A DNA stretch of 64,000 nt from Episyrphus balteatus (GCF_945859705.1 NC_079135.1:20586501-20650500), one strand, 5' to 3'. Counted from the first letter of the stretch, positions 34,401-47,209 are shown. The notes: a model not told the origin generated them from the letters alone. Made by a program: numbers and translations.

Positions 34401-36813
34401 TACCACCTTTTTAAATCTGTTTAAATCTTTCCGATATCTTTTTTACTGCCCGAGATATCCTAAGTTGTTTGGTATTTTCATAAATTTTATAACATCATTA
34501 TCTTTATGATATATGAAGCCAAACCCACTTACTTCAGTTTGAGATATATCGGGCAATATAAAAGATATTAAAAAGATTTAAACAGGTGTCGAAAGATGGA
34601 AAACAGTTCTTATAGAAACCGTTACTAAATATGCTCAAACAATTTTCTTTATACAAAAGAAGAAGGTCCGAAGAATTCAAAAAAACGTATTTTTGCATTT
34701 TCTAACGGTAATATCTCAAAAACGGGAGCTGATTAGTTGTTTCTGACTTCGGATTCGAGTTCGGACGACCAACTAACTCCAAAAGTTTTTAACCGATTAG
34801 GCTGAAATTTTTTGTGGAGCTTAATAGTAATATTCTTAAGTGAAGTACGTAGGACTTTTTTGAAATATTTAAATTTTACGATTTTACAGAATTTTGTTTT
34901 TGGAATAAATGATTTTTTTCAAACTAATGCCATTTCTTTAAAAATCAATAATTCAAAAAAATCCTACGTACTTCACTCCAAAAGAAAATAATGTTTCTCC
35001 TTTGTATTATACGCTGATGAAAATGGTGAAACAATTTCGTGTCTACAAAGTGTTATTACCCCTTAACTGATATCGGATATCATTTGCTTCCTGTTGCTAA
35101 GTTTTCGAGTAAAATAAAAGAAAACTTTGTATTTTTTGAAAATTTGATCTGATATTGTAGTTTTTTAGTTCTGTACACTGTACTCCTTTTTTGTAATTAT
35201 AGCGTTGGCGTCAAACATTTTTGAATTGTCGTTTTAAATGAAATTAAAATAAATGAAGTTTTGTTGCAAATATCAGTTCGTTAGTTCATACACCTGTTCT
35301 AAAATTTAACAAAATTCTTTTTCTTTAATGGGATAGAATGGATTTTTATATAATTCAAAAATGTTTATCATCATTCTCATAGTTATAGACATGAAGTTAA
35401 ACAACTTATGTATGTTTTCAATGATAAGAATTCTGGAGACTGGCGAAAAAAGCTCTTAATATCTCGAAAACCAGATATGCTATATTTTAAATAGATTTTA
35501 AAATTCTAAATATGTAAGCTCAATTTAATAGTAGAACCTGAAAAACTAAAAACCCTGAGACTCCTTGTATATTTGAATATTTACCAACAGGTATATTTTT
35601 TTTTTCAAATCTGCCTTACAAATACCCTCCTATATCATTACCTACTTTTGGTCACTCAAGTCGAAGAAGTTCATAGTCTTCACTTGAGACTAGTATATTC
35701 TTCAGTTTCTCGGTTAAATTGAAAAGGTAAAATGAGCCGATAAAAATCATGCGGCCATAATCATAATCTCCCCTTTATCAGAAAGATATTTTTGTACAAT
35801 GCCTTAATGTACAATTGTACAATGACTTGAGTTTTAAGGCTTCATGCAAGATTGCATTTTCAATTTAATGTTACTAAATCTGAACTCTTTTCGTGTGTCT
35901 TTCATCATAACGTCTTATCTTTTCTGATAATAACAAAATTTATTGGGCAGAAAATCTCGAATAGACTTTTTCAGACGTCCATTAAAAAGCTAGGAATTTT
36001 TTCACATTTAAGAATGATATTTGGCACTGAAGTTTGTGAAAATAGGTAGGTAGGCATGTAGGTAACCAAGTGCAAAGAAATTTTGCAAATCTACTTCTAG
36101 ATTCTTTATTTTTTTATACATTTTTCTAAAATGTTACTACACTTCTTCAGTCAACTTTTACGAAAAAAAAAAAAAAAACAACAAATATAAAAAATCCTTA
36201 TTCTTGTCTCATTAAATCAACTTATACCAATTCATTGAGGCAGATCTGGCAACCCTGAATATAACACACTATTGCAAGATAATATAAGAGCGCTGACAAG
36301 CGTGCGTGTATCTTATCCAAATGCGAGTAGGTATATCTACATTCTCTAAAATTTATTATGTTCACAATCAAAACAAACATAATAATTTTTAATAACTACG
36401 CCTGTGAGTTCATTTTTATTTTTTTTAATAATTTTTAGGTAACAATCACAAAAATTTTCTATCTTGTTTATGTCAAACTAAACACAAAAATCTTCTTCGC
36501 ACAAATATTTAAGATAAAGTTGCCGTATGTTTTCGAACAAAACAAAACCTCACCCACATTGTATTTATAGAATAACGAAAAAAAAAAAAAAAAATCACAA
36601 CTTACCATTTCCATACAAGAAAATAAGTCCGATTGTCATCAAGAATGGATGCCAGTTAAATTCCACTGATGGATTGCTTGTTCCTGCAAATCCTCCCAAA
36701 TGTATTAAAATCCAACTTCCCATCAATACAATCAGTGTAATTCCTGATAATTGTGTAAGGATATACAAAACCTTAAAGTTGCTTAGCGATACACTATCAT
36801 CAATATCGTCCAT
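31434..36813 (-). CDS. CYB561: Cytochrome b561, complete, three exons
   Basis: This is a six-helix membrane haem protein that moves electrons from cytosolic ascorbate across vesicle or plasma membranes, reducing monodehydroascorbate or ferric iron (family knowledge). Minus-strand exons are 36813-36606, 32022-31656 and 31599-31434: 741 bases for 246 residues, the usual family length. Start ATG at 36813-36811 (MDDIDDSVSLSNF), stop TAA at 31436-31434. Introns are in phases 1 and 2. Conserved histidines expected to hold the two haems are visible in FNWHP (55), YTHASIH (89 and 93), MYSLHSWLG (125) and MPFHIYFG (164). AILIYRGLR (70-78) matches the ascorbate-side motif. Hydrophobic segments lie near 15-39, 54-72, 90-104, 125-148, 162-185 and 200-222. 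The tail KFKRRPIPEDAVLL is cytosolic-looking. Intron 1 is 4.6 kb and contains repeats. Paralogue assignment within the fly b561 group is not possible here. Confidence 0.94.
32806..33757 (+). mobile_element. (AGAC)n-bearing interspersed repeat, copy 2
   Basis: Starts AAATTGCACGACTGGGGTCG and ends at CCCTATAGTCGCAAGTAAAA, lacking about 10 bases of the end seen in copies 1 and 3. The 19-nt palindrome is at 33375-33393 and the AGAC tract is short (about four units near 33640). A separate fragment of the family's right end lies at 33900-34018 (GAGACAGACCGAACGGCAGA through CCTATATCGCAAGTA). Confidence 0.82.
34207..34758. mobile_element. Palindromic element related to the foldback at 55.8-56.8 kb
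   Basis: The arms at about 34207-34445 and 34540-34758 are complementary, through CTGAACTCGAATCTGAAGT, ATTACCGTTAGAAAATGC, TATTTAGTAACGG and GCCCGAGATAT. The same words in the same order occur in the arms of the element at 55824-56774, so these are one family. Clear ends and a duplication were not found. Confidence 0.7.
34840..34978. repeat. Short inverted repeat, 26-28 bp arms
   Basis: GTGAAGTACGTAGGACTTTT at about 34840 is mirrored by AAAATCCTACGTACTTCAC ending at 34978, separated by about 85 bp of AT-rich loop. Could be a small MITE. Confidence 0.6.
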
Positions 36814-39037
36814 TTTGGCTAAAACAAAATTAAAAACACATTTTTTTTTTCATTATGACGACAGTCACGACCCAAAATACAATTTTAGATATTTTTTGTA
36901 AGAACAAAAATTATTTCACAAATAAAGAAAAAAAAAAAAAATGCGAAACGATGAGTCAACCTGTTTGCATCCGAGCATTGTTTTCGATATTTCCTTCAAC
37001 ATTTTCGTTTCGATTACGAATTTCCATGTCGTTGACTGACATGACTTGTGTAAGTCTCGGAAAGCTAGTAAGTCTTGTATTAGTCGTAGTCAGTGTGGAA
37101 CTAAATCGCTATATTCAATGTTTTTGATAGTTAGTTTGAATTAACGATGCATTAACTATAAATTGCACAAGACTAAAAAACCTATTAAGATGCGAATTCA
37201 TGCACGCGAGAAATCCTCAATCAATATAAAAAAAAAAAATGAAAGTCGACAAAAAATATATTGCAAAAAAATGAACACAATAAACTATCTTCTACGATGA
37301 TGGCATTAAAGTGTGAAGAAAGTTCAACGGAATGAAATTGAGTTGAATAAAAAATTTTTGAGAATGAATATGTGCTTCTTTTCAGAGATACTCTTAGATA
37401 CTAAAAATGCCGAATATTTCTTTCTGGTTTCGGTTTTTCTCATACCGTTCTGGTTCTAGCAGGCAGCTGTTTTTTTGTATCGTTCTTCAACCCTGTATTT
37501 GACTACAAACGAGTACTTTTACTATACAACGCAGCTAGGCTAGGTATCTAGATACATTTTGTCTGAAGGGAGTTGCAGGCAGACTGTTGTCGCCACCGAC
37601 CCGGCCTCTGGCTCTCCTCTTCTCCTCTCATTATGATGTGTGTTGGGAATCAATAAAATTTTCAACTTTACACAGTAAATACAGTAGAGGGTATCAATTT
37701 AGACAGCAAGTTATTGATTTTACTTTTGCTAAATGAAATTTTTTTGAAAGTAATTTTTTTTTAATTTTAAAAAAGTATAAAAAGTATTGTTTTTAAAATT
37801 AAAATTATATCAACTCAATTTTTTCATTTATGAAACAAGCTGTTCCCACAGAGAACAATATTTGTTTGACTTCATTAAAATTTAAAAAATTATTGTTTTT
37901 CACAAAAACACTTGACAACAATTGTTTTAAGCAATGGTTTTTTTCGAGTAAAATAAATTTTTTTTATTTTCAAAAAATAAAATAATAACAGTAAAAACGT
38001 CTCAAAGAACTTTTTTTTATTAACCTTATTTAAGTTTAAGCTCAATTTTAAGTTTAGAAAAAAAAAACGGAGTAAACTTGTCTAAGGACTTTCGAGTGTA
38101 GTTTTTTTTAAATATTTCTTATTTTAATTTTCTTAAAAAAAATATTTTAAAAACGCATGTTAACGTGAGTCACGAGTTTTGTAACCACAACTTAAGGTGT
38201 CATGAAATTAAACACGAAAATTATAATAGCGAAAAAAAAATTGATGAAAAGATAACATTTAAGTTCAATCTACAGAACTCGCAAAATAAGAACTTTTGGT
38301 AGTTATGAATACCTACTTTGCGACAAAATCACTGATAAATTATCTCGCTTTCAATAACATAACAATTAACAATACGTTTGACAATCCTGGTCTATAAACT
38401 TTATTCCAAATTTGGTATTAGTTAATCCGAAATTTGTATCATTTCCAAAATGCGACAATAAAATGATAAATACTAAGTGTAAAAAAAATCGATAGAGTAA
38501 TTGATGGTTGTGTGTGTCGATGTATTCTTCTAACATAAGCTTATACGAGTTAATGCCTTTTAAGGTTAGAAAAATTTTAAACTGTCTTTAGAACGAAAGA
38601 ATTTTATATACCTACCTGCATTTATTGATGGGCTTAAATTTAAATAGATTGGCAATTTCTTAAAACTATAATTAGCAGCAGATCCTTAAAGGATACCCTC
38701 ATTATAAGTACATTAAAAAAAAATCCTAGAGTCTCTTTATTTCTTCCCAATTTTCCTTTTCTTAAACCAATTCATTTTTTTTTATATTTTTTTTTTCGAA
38801 CCAAAAGTTTTATTTGTTTGATGTGAATTTAAAAAAAAAAAAAAAATAAGAGGTTTATATTTATGTAGGTTTTATTAAATCTTTATATCGCCTTCTTCAG
38901 TTCAAATAAAACGACTTTTTTATATAATTTTATACCTACCAATATAGTATTTCGAGGAAATTTAGGGTCTATCCTTTTGTTTTATATATTGTTAAGTTTT
39001 TGTTTTTTTTAAACGCCTCGGGTTCTAACGATTTGAA
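36814..39037. other. Upstream region of cytochrome b561
   Basis: No exon is recognised. A less AT-rich patch at 37560-37640, with CCACCGACCCGGCCTCTGG and pyrimidine-rich sequence, could belong to a promoter or non-coding first exon of the minus-strand b561 gene. The rest, 37640-39037, is AT-rich without identifiable content. Confidence 0.45.
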
Positions 39038-39077
39038 TATTTTTACTTTCGATATAGGTACTATATGTTATGTATTA

Positions 39078-39692
39078 GACTGGGCCAAAAAAATAAAATA
39101 TTTTTTTTTTGAAAGTTACTTCGAAAATCTTGTTCAGGATGATGAAAAAAAAATTTGGTGAAAATTTGAGCCGTTAAAAAAAATTTTAAGAGGTCTATCA
39201 TTGGTGTTTTTTATTTTTATACATGATATGATGTTTTACAACAGAACTGCTAGACGATCAAAGTAAAAAAAATTTCTGTTCATTTCCTACAAAAAAGAAC
39301 TGATTGAAAATTTTCGTCAGACGAGCCGTATTCGAGTAATTAAGCTTTTTAAATCGAAGTGTTTTTCAATTTGACTGTTTCACTTTGGAATTTTGTGATG
39401 AGCAAATAAGTGAATAGAAAAATAAAAACACGACAGATTCTTATAGGAAATTTAATTTTCTACAAAAAAGATCTCATAGTAATTTTCCCTAAATTGAGTT
39501 CTGAAGAAGTTATTCACGATTTAAATCGAGAAAAAAATTAAAAAATCAATTTTCAATTTCAAAATTTTCTAATTCACTGAAAATTCAATATTTTCAAATT
39601 AGCAAGATGTTTTCTTGTAGGGACTTTAACGTTCTATAAAAAGTTCCTTGACTTTCAAAAAAAAAAAAATATTTTATTTTTTTGGCCCAGTC
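39078..39692. mobile_element. Terminal-inverted-repeat element, 615 bp, TA-flanked
   Basis: The ends are inverted repeats of about 40 bp starting GACTGGGCCAAAAAAATAAA, nearly identical apart from poly-T length. They are flanked by TA at 39076-39077 and 39693-39694 (a longer AT-type duplication is equally possible). There is no open frame of size, so it is a non-autonomous element. Confidence 0.78.
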
Positions 39693-39859
39693 TAATATGT
39701 ATATGTATGTATCAAGTTATGTATTCGTACAAAAAAAAGTTGAGATGACATTGCCAAAAAGTGGGTCCCGGAAGTCCGTCTGTCTGTCTGTCAGTCTGTC
39801 TGTCTGTATAAGGAGCTACAGCCTAAACGGATGGACCAATTATTGTCAAACTTGGTATA

Positions 39860-40010
39860 CAGGGTGTCCCAAAAGTTAACGTCGAAAAGAAAACGGTAGA
39901 TAGGGTAGGTGGTGACAGTTATCAGAAAAATAATAACAAAAATCGCAGCCATATATTTTGGGAGTTATGGGCATTTGAAAAAAAGGTGAAAAAATGGTCA
40001 CCCTGTGACG
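39860..40010. mobile_element. Left end of a CAGGGTGTCCC-type element
   Basis: CAGGGTGTCCCAAAAGT immediately after TA is the end of a widespread class of insect MITEs. The matching right end was not found. Extent is uncertain; it interrupts copy 5 of the (AGAC)n repeat after AAACTTGGTA. Confidence 0.45.
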
Positions 40011-40554
40011 GTTTTTCATGTGCCGTGACTACAAATCTTAATTTTTCTCATTTTTTTCTTTTGTTACGGAACCTTGAATAACCCTGCTATCAAATGCATT
40101 CAAAAATTTTAACTCAGCTGTATCAGTTTTAAAGAAAAAAAAAAGTAAAAAAAATGCACTACAATGTTTCGGCAAGTTGTCTTAAAAGTTGGTGTGTTCA
40201 ATTCTCTTTTCAAAATGGTATAACATTGTTGGGAATATTCCATAAATAACCGAGATACATTTTTTTTTTCTTAAGAAATCCGTCTTTTTTATGAAGTAAT
40301 TTTTCCATATTATTCAAGTTTTGTACCTTTCAGAACTTTTCAGAATACATTTTTTTTTGAAAAATCAAATTTTCGAAAACGGGACATTGAATTTTTTTGA
40401 AATTTTGTTTTTATATGTTGATAAGTGGTTTCTACAAAATGGCATTCCAATTTTATTTTAAAACTTTTTTTCCAAAAAATTATTTATAAAAAATTATTTT
40501 TTTAAAAAAAGCTCTAACGATTTTGAAATTTTTTTTTCTAAAAATGCATCTTAA

Positions 40555-40725
40555 TCCTCTGTCGGCACACGGGTGCGAATTTGGCAAGACAAAAACAAAA
40601 AGTGGTCACAAAAAAGTGTCTTTATAAGGGTCAAAACACATGTTTTTGGAATTAAGAATACAATATTCGAATTCCTTGGAAAATTCTAAACCAAATTCGC
40701 AAAAAAGAGGTGTGCCTACAGAGGG
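40555..40725. mobile_element. piggyBac-type MITE, 171 bp, TTAA target duplication
   Basis: TTAA lies on both sides (40551-40554 and 40726-40729). The ends are inverted repeats: TCCTCTGTCGGCACAC on the left, and the complement of CCCTCTGTAGGCACAC on the right, continuing to TGCGAATTTGG. TTAA duplication with CCCT ends is the piggyBac rule. Confidence 0.82.
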
Positions 40726-42670
40726 TTAATATATCAATCAAAACCGCATACTTGTTTTGGAGGGCAATTTAATTTCAGATTTTATTTTATTTTTTTTTTA
40801 AACGAATTTTATATTTTTTTCCAAATTTCTATATAAAAAATCTTATAAATTTAAGCAACTTTAACTCTAAGAGCAAGTTCGTGCGATCCAGTCGTGCATT
40901 TTATTTTTTATCAAATTGGACTTCATATTTCAATTAACATGAAAACATCTTTTTTTACTTTGAAGACTAAGTTTTATATTTTTTTTTTTTTCATATACCT
41001 ACACCAAATTTGTGTATATAAAGTCTTAAAAGTTTTAGCAATTTGAACTCTGTTAACGGTTTGAGTTATTTTAAGATCTAGGCAGGAAGTTCACTTTTTC
41101 GCAAATCATTTGTTACTAGTTTTTTTTTTTTTTTTTGAGAAACAGAAAAGGAAAACTATTAAGAAATTTTCATAAAAATCGGAGTAGGTATGTAAGTTTT
41201 TGTCACTTATATAGATCAATTTTTAATAACTTATAATATTTTTTTAATACATACTTGTACTTCTTTTAATGCATACTTTCATTCAATTTTTTGAAAGTAA
41301 AACATGGACAATATTTAAGAAATAACAATCAACATCAACGGTAAAACACAACTTTAACCAAAAACCGTAATGTTAAAAACAATAAAAAAAAAAATGGAGG
41401 GTGTATGTACATATATACATACGTTTAAAGATCTAACAAAAAAAAGTCTATTTTTGGCTTACAAACATGATAAGACTGTCATATTATCATTTGATTCAAT
41501 GCAATAAACTTATTAAAATGTAATCAGAAATATTCTATTTACCTAATTGTTTTTTTTTTTTTTTAATTTGTTATTAAAAGCAAGGGCAGTATTAATCAGT
41601 GCAATTTTATGAGTCAAGAATAAAATCGAGACCTGTTGCGTTTGATTGTCATGCTTTCAAAATGACAGTATTTTTTTTTTCCACTCGTAGGTATAATAAA
41701 ATAGATTATTTTTCTTCTTCTTATTTTATGAGGAGAATTTCATCCTTATGAGATTTGGTACATACCAACACATACTCTATCGATTTTTCTTAAACATGGA
41801 GATGATAAAAAGGGTACACAATTTAAAACACTATACCAAATTCTTTTCTTTCTTAAGAACAAATTTTATGAAAAACACAAAACTACATTTCATTCAACAT
41901 TTTCAATATTTAGTAGCACGCAGGTATAAATAAAATGTAAACTAAAAATTTAAATTTAATCAATTATTCTGAAGTTCAAGGCCACATGTGAGTAAGGAAA
42001 ATCGTGCCACTAAATGCAAATAACCAGAGTTTCAATGTGATGTGGCTTCAACTATTCAAAATGCCTGCGTTACCTCTTACCTTATGTTTTATTTATTTAT
42101 TTTATTAGGAACTTCTAAAACATATGTCGTTATATTATTAATTATTTTACTTTTTCTAATTTAAATTAAATTCACTTATTAACAAAAAAAAAATTAATCG
42201 AACATTTCTAGTTGAAGTGTGTACCTGCGTATCCAGTAGAATGGCAAAATGCCCAACTTTACTTTCACACAATACCGCTCGCTAGTAGTAGGGCGAGAAG
42301 CAACAATTTGTCGTTGTCAGAGAATTTTGTTTTTGTAAAAGATAAGAAAATAAAATAAAAAAAATAATAACCCACTCAAAAATACTCACACAAAAGATTA
42401 TTTTGTGTATGGATATGAAAAGAGAGTGCCCTTTTTCTTTTATTATTTGTTGCAGGGTTGCCGATGTGTTCGTTTAGTTTTTTTTTGTATGACATTTTTT
42501 CCCTTATTACAAAATTGATGAATTTTGTCGCTATGTTTTTTGAAAGTAATAAAATGTACGCTATAACCGCGTTTTTAACTTAGTGAAAAAATTCTGGATT
42601 TTTGTGCAATCAGGAATTTTTTTTTCAAATATTTACTTCAAACATCTTATATTTACCCCTATTTTATTAA

Positions 42671-43099
42671 GGGCCAATTTTTCAATAGTCAGTTAAACAG
42701 TCATTTAGTACTTATTCCTAAGGATAGAGAAAAAATCAATTTTTCAACAAGCAGATATAGCTTATTCCTTAGAATAAAACTATCTGCTTCTTTCAGAGAC
42801 GAATAAAAATTATTCTAAGGAATAATCTCAACAAAAATATTGTGTCAGTTGTCAAAGCTGTTTTGAAAGAATTTTGAAAAACAAATACAGTGGAACACAA
42901 GAAAACAAAAACAATCATGAATAAGAATGACGTTTAATTTTAAATATTTTTGAATTTGTCAATTTTTTTTTGTTATTCTGTAGAATAAATCATTCTTGAT
43001 TGAAAAATTCAATGTTTTTATCTGATTGTTTATGAGCCTAATAACTTTATTCGTCGAACAGTTAACTGACTGTTTATTAAAAGATTGAAAAATTGGCTC
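42671..43099. mobile_element. PIF/Harbinger-type MITE, 429 bp, TAA target duplication
   Basis: Ends GGGCCAATTTTTCAAT and ATTGAAAAATTGGCTC are inverted, flanked by TAA at 42668-42670 and 43100-43102. CAGTTAAACAGTCA and its partner near 43060 extend the symmetry. No coding capacity. Confidence 0.8.
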
Positions 43100-43548
43100 T
43101 AAGTAGTTTAAAAAAAACAATATTTTATATTTTTTAAAATTTTAATTCTTCAAAAATTGGAATTTTAGTAGGTATATGTTTACACCAAGAGCAATTTAAG
43201 AAATAAATAAATAAAATCCAATATTATGAATTTACTCAATTCACTTCGCTTATACCTAAGCCTGTTTTCAAAAACTGATTTTTCAATTAGAAATTAAAAA
43301 AAAGTTTTAAAACTAAAATTTTGTATTCAAATAAAGCTTTTAGTTTAATTAATATAAGAGCTGAATTCAGAGTCGTTTCTCACGTAAAAATTTTACTGAA
43401 GTGAACATTTGCTATTGCGTTTGGCCCAATCCAGCTATACTCATTACGTTAAAAAAGCCTAAGGGTTTCTTTGATTTTAGCTTTTGAATACCAACTGAGG
43501 ACATTTTGAATTAAATGGTTGAGCATACACTCACAAATCTTATCTCAG

Positions 43549-43801
43549 ACGCGTCCAAAACGTGTACGAAATACGTCCAAAACGTGTTCGAAACGCGTGC
43601 AAAACGTCTGAAACGCGTGAAAAACGCATCCAAAACGCGTCTGAAACGCGTCCAAAACGCGTCCAAAACGCGTCCAAAACGTGTCCAAAACGCGTCCAAA
43701 ACGCGTCTGAAACGCGTGCAAAACGCGTCCAAAACTCGTCTGAAACGCGTCCAAAACGCGTCTGAAATGCGTCCAAAACGCGTATGAAACGCGTCCAACG
43801 C
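43549..43801. repeat. 11-bp tandem array, ACGCGTCCAAA / ACGCGTCTGAA
   Basis: About 23 copies of an 11-bp unit, alternating mainly between CCAAA, CTGAA and GCAAA endings after the constant palindrome ACGCGT. Open frames in nearly every reading direction across it are an artefact of the repeat. It is an island of CpG in AT-rich DNA. Confidence 0.92.
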
Positions 43802-44389
43802 AAAATAAATAAATTGCAACTAAACACCTTCAACTGGATTTCATGTTCAGTTACATATTATTCATAACAAAAATTTTATTTAACTCTTCACTACTGCTAA
43901 ATGGTAACACTGCACTGATTAATTCATATTTTATTTGGACAACAAAAACATAACAACATTTTTAAACAAGATAATTTCTTTCAATAATCTGACTTTTATA
44001 CTTAAACCCATTGAACTGTGAAAATATTATCGTTTAGCATAATAAAATGTATTGAATGACAGTCGCGTGCCATCTTCATGAATAAAGGGCTCTATTGAAA
44101 TTAATATGTTGCCACTAAGCCATATCAATTATCAAATGTGATGCGATGAAATAGTGTGGTGGCAGTCAACTTGAATCTTATAACAAATCAAGTGTAAAAT
44201 TGTTGTGGTCGTACTTTTTTATTAGTGAGGTTTATTATTAAAAGAGAACAGAAACAGTATAAAGATATAACTAAGAGAAATCTTTTTTTTTTATGTAAAG
44301 AGAGTGAATTTTATTGATTAACCAGCGTTGTGCTATGATAAAATAAAAATGTATCTAGATATATTTTTTTGCATTTATTATTAAAAATT

Positions 44390-44478
44390 ATAGAAAACTG
44401 CCAAATCACAAACAAGTTTTAAAATTTGCTCTTTTTAATAGTAACTTCAAATTCAATCGAGTAAGAATAAATTGGGCC
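44390..44478. mobile_element. Partial copy of the GGCCCAATTTATTC MITE
   Basis: AAAACTGCCAAATCACA through GAATAAATTGGGCC followed by TTA parallels 14680-14765. The left end is missing. Confidence 0.55.
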
Positions 44479-44536
44479 TTAGTTTGTTTATGGTTTTTAA
44501 AACTTAATATTCTAGAGCAATAACAGTTTTTGACGC

Positions 44537-45540
44537 TTTTTTAGATTTCGTCATTTTTGTCGTTTCTTGGCCCTTTTTTCACCTTATTCGATTTGTTGCT
44601 TTCTTTGCCCTTATTGCTTTTCCATTTTGTCACCCTTAGTAATTTTGTAGCTTTTGTTAATCTTGTCGCTCTCGTCGCTTTTTTCGATCTAGTCGCTTTT
44701 GTTGCTCTTGTCGCTTTTTTCGTAATTTTGATTTATTTATCGATTCTTGTCGCTATTGTCATTATTGTCTTTTTTAATTACTGTCGCTTTTGTAGATCTT
44801 GTCACTTTTGTAACCCTTGTCGCTTTTGTAACTTTTGTCACTTTTGTTGCTTTTGTTCTTTTGTCACGCTTGTCGCTTTTTTCGCTCTTGTCGCTTTTAT
44901 CGCTCTTGTTGCTTTTTTTGTCTCTGTTGCTTTTGTCACTCTTGTTGTTCTTGTCAGCCTTACCGCTTTTGTAGCTAATGTCGCTTTTGTCGCTCTTGTC
45001 GTATTTTTTTGCCTCTACTGCTTTTGTAACTCTTGTGGCTTGTTTCACTCTTGTCGCTTTTTTTGCTTTTGTTAGTTTTGTCACTCTTGCCGCTTTTGTC
45101 GTTTTTTTTCCTCTGGTTCGAATCTTATGCTTTTGTCACCCTTGTCAATTTTTATTATATTTTATTTTTTCATTTTATTTATTTTTTATTCTTGTCGCTT
45201 TTGTCACAATTGTCTTTTTGTCACTTTTTTAATTTCTGTAGCTTTCGTAGCTCTTGTCACTTTTGACGTTTTTGTTACTCTTGTCGCTTTTTTTGCCTCT
45301 ATTGCTTTTGTCGTGTCGCTCTTGTTTACTTTTGTCACTCTTGTCCAATTGTGATTCATGTAGACTTTGTGGCCCATGTCGTTTTTATCGCTTTTGACAC
45401 ACTTATAATTTTTGTCGCTTTTGTCACTCTTATCGCTTTAGTCACCCTTGTTGTTTTTTTCCACTCTTGTCAATGTTTTAGCTTATGCCGCCTAAGCCAC
45501 TCTTATCAGTGCTGTATCGCTTTTTTTATTTCTGTCGCAG
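44537..45540. repeat. 1 kb array of 9-bp-related units, GTCGCTTTT / GTCACTCTT
   Basis: Hydrophobic open frames on one strand and Lys/Thr/Ser-rich frames on the other both come from a degenerate 9-bp rhythm (TTGTCGCTT, TTGTCACTC, TTTTGTTGC). No conserved protein can be read. Minisatellite rather than gene. Confidence 0.85.
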
Positions 45541-46307
45541 TCCAAGAAATAAAGAACTATGTCTAGACTAGGCATCCAATTATTAACATTATTTAAATAT
45601 ACAAAAGTCAGAGAACAGATGGTCCCATATACTGAAGACTATTGTCCCAAAAAGCTAAAGTCTTTTTTATCACATTCCATTTAAATTGAAAACACCTTAA
45701 TTTATTATGCATAGAATCTAGGAGTGGCGCCTGATGCTTAACAAGGCATTGATGTAAATCTAGGCTTGATCATAATCTTCCCTCTACGATAGACAGTTGT
45801 AACCTACCTCCTATCAAATTGTCATTTTTGCCAGCAAATAGAAATAAGCATTCCACGCTCTCCATTATTCAGCGGAAAAGCTTTGTCTATAATTGAAAAT
45901 GCATACCAATAATGTACCCATTTGGAAAACTCCCGCACCATTTAAAATGCACTTGACGACAGTTGTTGATTTTTGACGACAGCAAAAATGAGACAACTAT
46001 TGTTTCTTAACGCAAATTCTCCTTTAAAATTTTATATAAAAAATTTTATTAATTGTTCTTTTAGAATTTTATCAATTCTGGTTGCAAGTCATTGTCATCA
46101 GAATGAACGAACAATGGCTTCAGATTTTTTTACTCACCAAATATTCAAGGACTAAAATGGTCGTGCGTCCGATCTGACCGATTAATTAAACAAATGAATT
46201 TTATTTATTTTTTTTTGGTCTGACGTATTGTGTTTTTAACATTCAGTTTGCATAAGTTAGTGCCCAATTATTATGCTAAACACTCACACTTTTGGGTATG
46301 CAAACAA

Positions 46308-47164
46308 AAAAAATAAATTGCACGACTGGGGTCGCACGTACTTGCTCTTATGCTTAAAGTAACTATAATGTTAAAGCTTTTTATTCAAGAAATTTAAAAT
46401 TTGATATTTTGAAGAAATTTCATAAGTAGTATAAAATAAAAATTGAATCTGTTTTTATAATTAATAAAACTCCGTTTTAAAATATCTTAAAAAAAAAAAC
46501 AAATATGCCATTTTATTTCTCGTATATAAAGGTATTTTTAGAAAAAAAATTTTGAAAATTGTAGGAGCCGTTTTTTAAAAAAATAATTTTTTATATATAA
46601 AATTTTTTTAACATTTTTCAAAAAAAAAGTTGGTATGCCATTTTGAAGAAATAATTAATTTACACATAAAAACTAAATTTCAAAATTTTTCATTGATCCG
46701 TTTTCAAAAAATTGATTTTTCAAAAAAAAATTTTGAAATATTTTTTAAAAAACCAAAAATGCGTTTTTTGAAAATTTTCTAAAATTTTAATATTATCTTT
46801 ACTTACACACTTTTGTATAAAAATTTTCATTTAAATCGGGTTAATTTTGTACGAGATATTCAGAAACGAAAAAAACCGTTCTATGACAGGTACCGTTAAT
46901 AACGGTACAAAAAATATTTTTTTTATTTAAAAAGTTGGCCCTTATGTGTAGTACTACACACAAAAATTTTAATCAAAATCGTTAGAGCCGTTTTTGAAAA
47001 AAATTAACTTTTCTATTTCCGTTATATGGCAGGTACCGTTAGTTTTGGTCATAAAAAAAAAATTTCAATTTCCCCTCTAGGGAATCATCAAAAACTGCTA
47101 ACTACCAAGTTTGAAGAAAATCACTTCACTCGTTTAGGCTGCAGCTCCAGATAGAGACAGACAC

Positions 47165-47209
<45 letters not shown>

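Larger units (their letters stand above)
32023..36605 (-). other. First intron of cytochrome b561, 4.6 kb, repeat-rich
   Basis: It contains a full copy of the (AGAC)n-bearing repeat (32806-33757), a fragment of the same family (33900-34018), a palindromic element (34207-34758) and a short hairpin (34840-34978). The stretches 32030-32800 and 35000-36600 hold AT-rich sequence with nothing else recognised. A poly-A/T tract borders the first exon. Confidence 0.7.
39038..40912 (-). mobile_element. (AGAC)n-bearing repeat, copy 5, broken by later insertions
   Basis: Fragments of the family lie in reverse order and orientation. They are CGATATAGGTACTATA at 39050; GGGTCCCGGAAGTCCGTC with (GTCT)n at about 39765-39860; GCTCTAACGATTTTGAAATT at about 40511; and AGAGCAAGTTCGTGCGATCC with GTCGTGCATTT ending near 40905. 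Three other elements separate them (39078, 39860 and 40555). It is the most diverged copy here, as expected for the oldest. Confidence 0.65.

Noticed and set aside
43511..43833. Overlapping open frames on both strands across the 11-bp ACGCGT array
   Set aside because: The unit lacks stops in most frames, so all frames stay open. No protein family is visible.
44557..45566. Long hydrophobic (FVALVAF-like) and Lys/Thr-rich open frames
   Set aside because: Both strands are open because of the GTCGCTTTT repeat. The hydrophobic pattern follows from T-rich codons, not from membrane helices.
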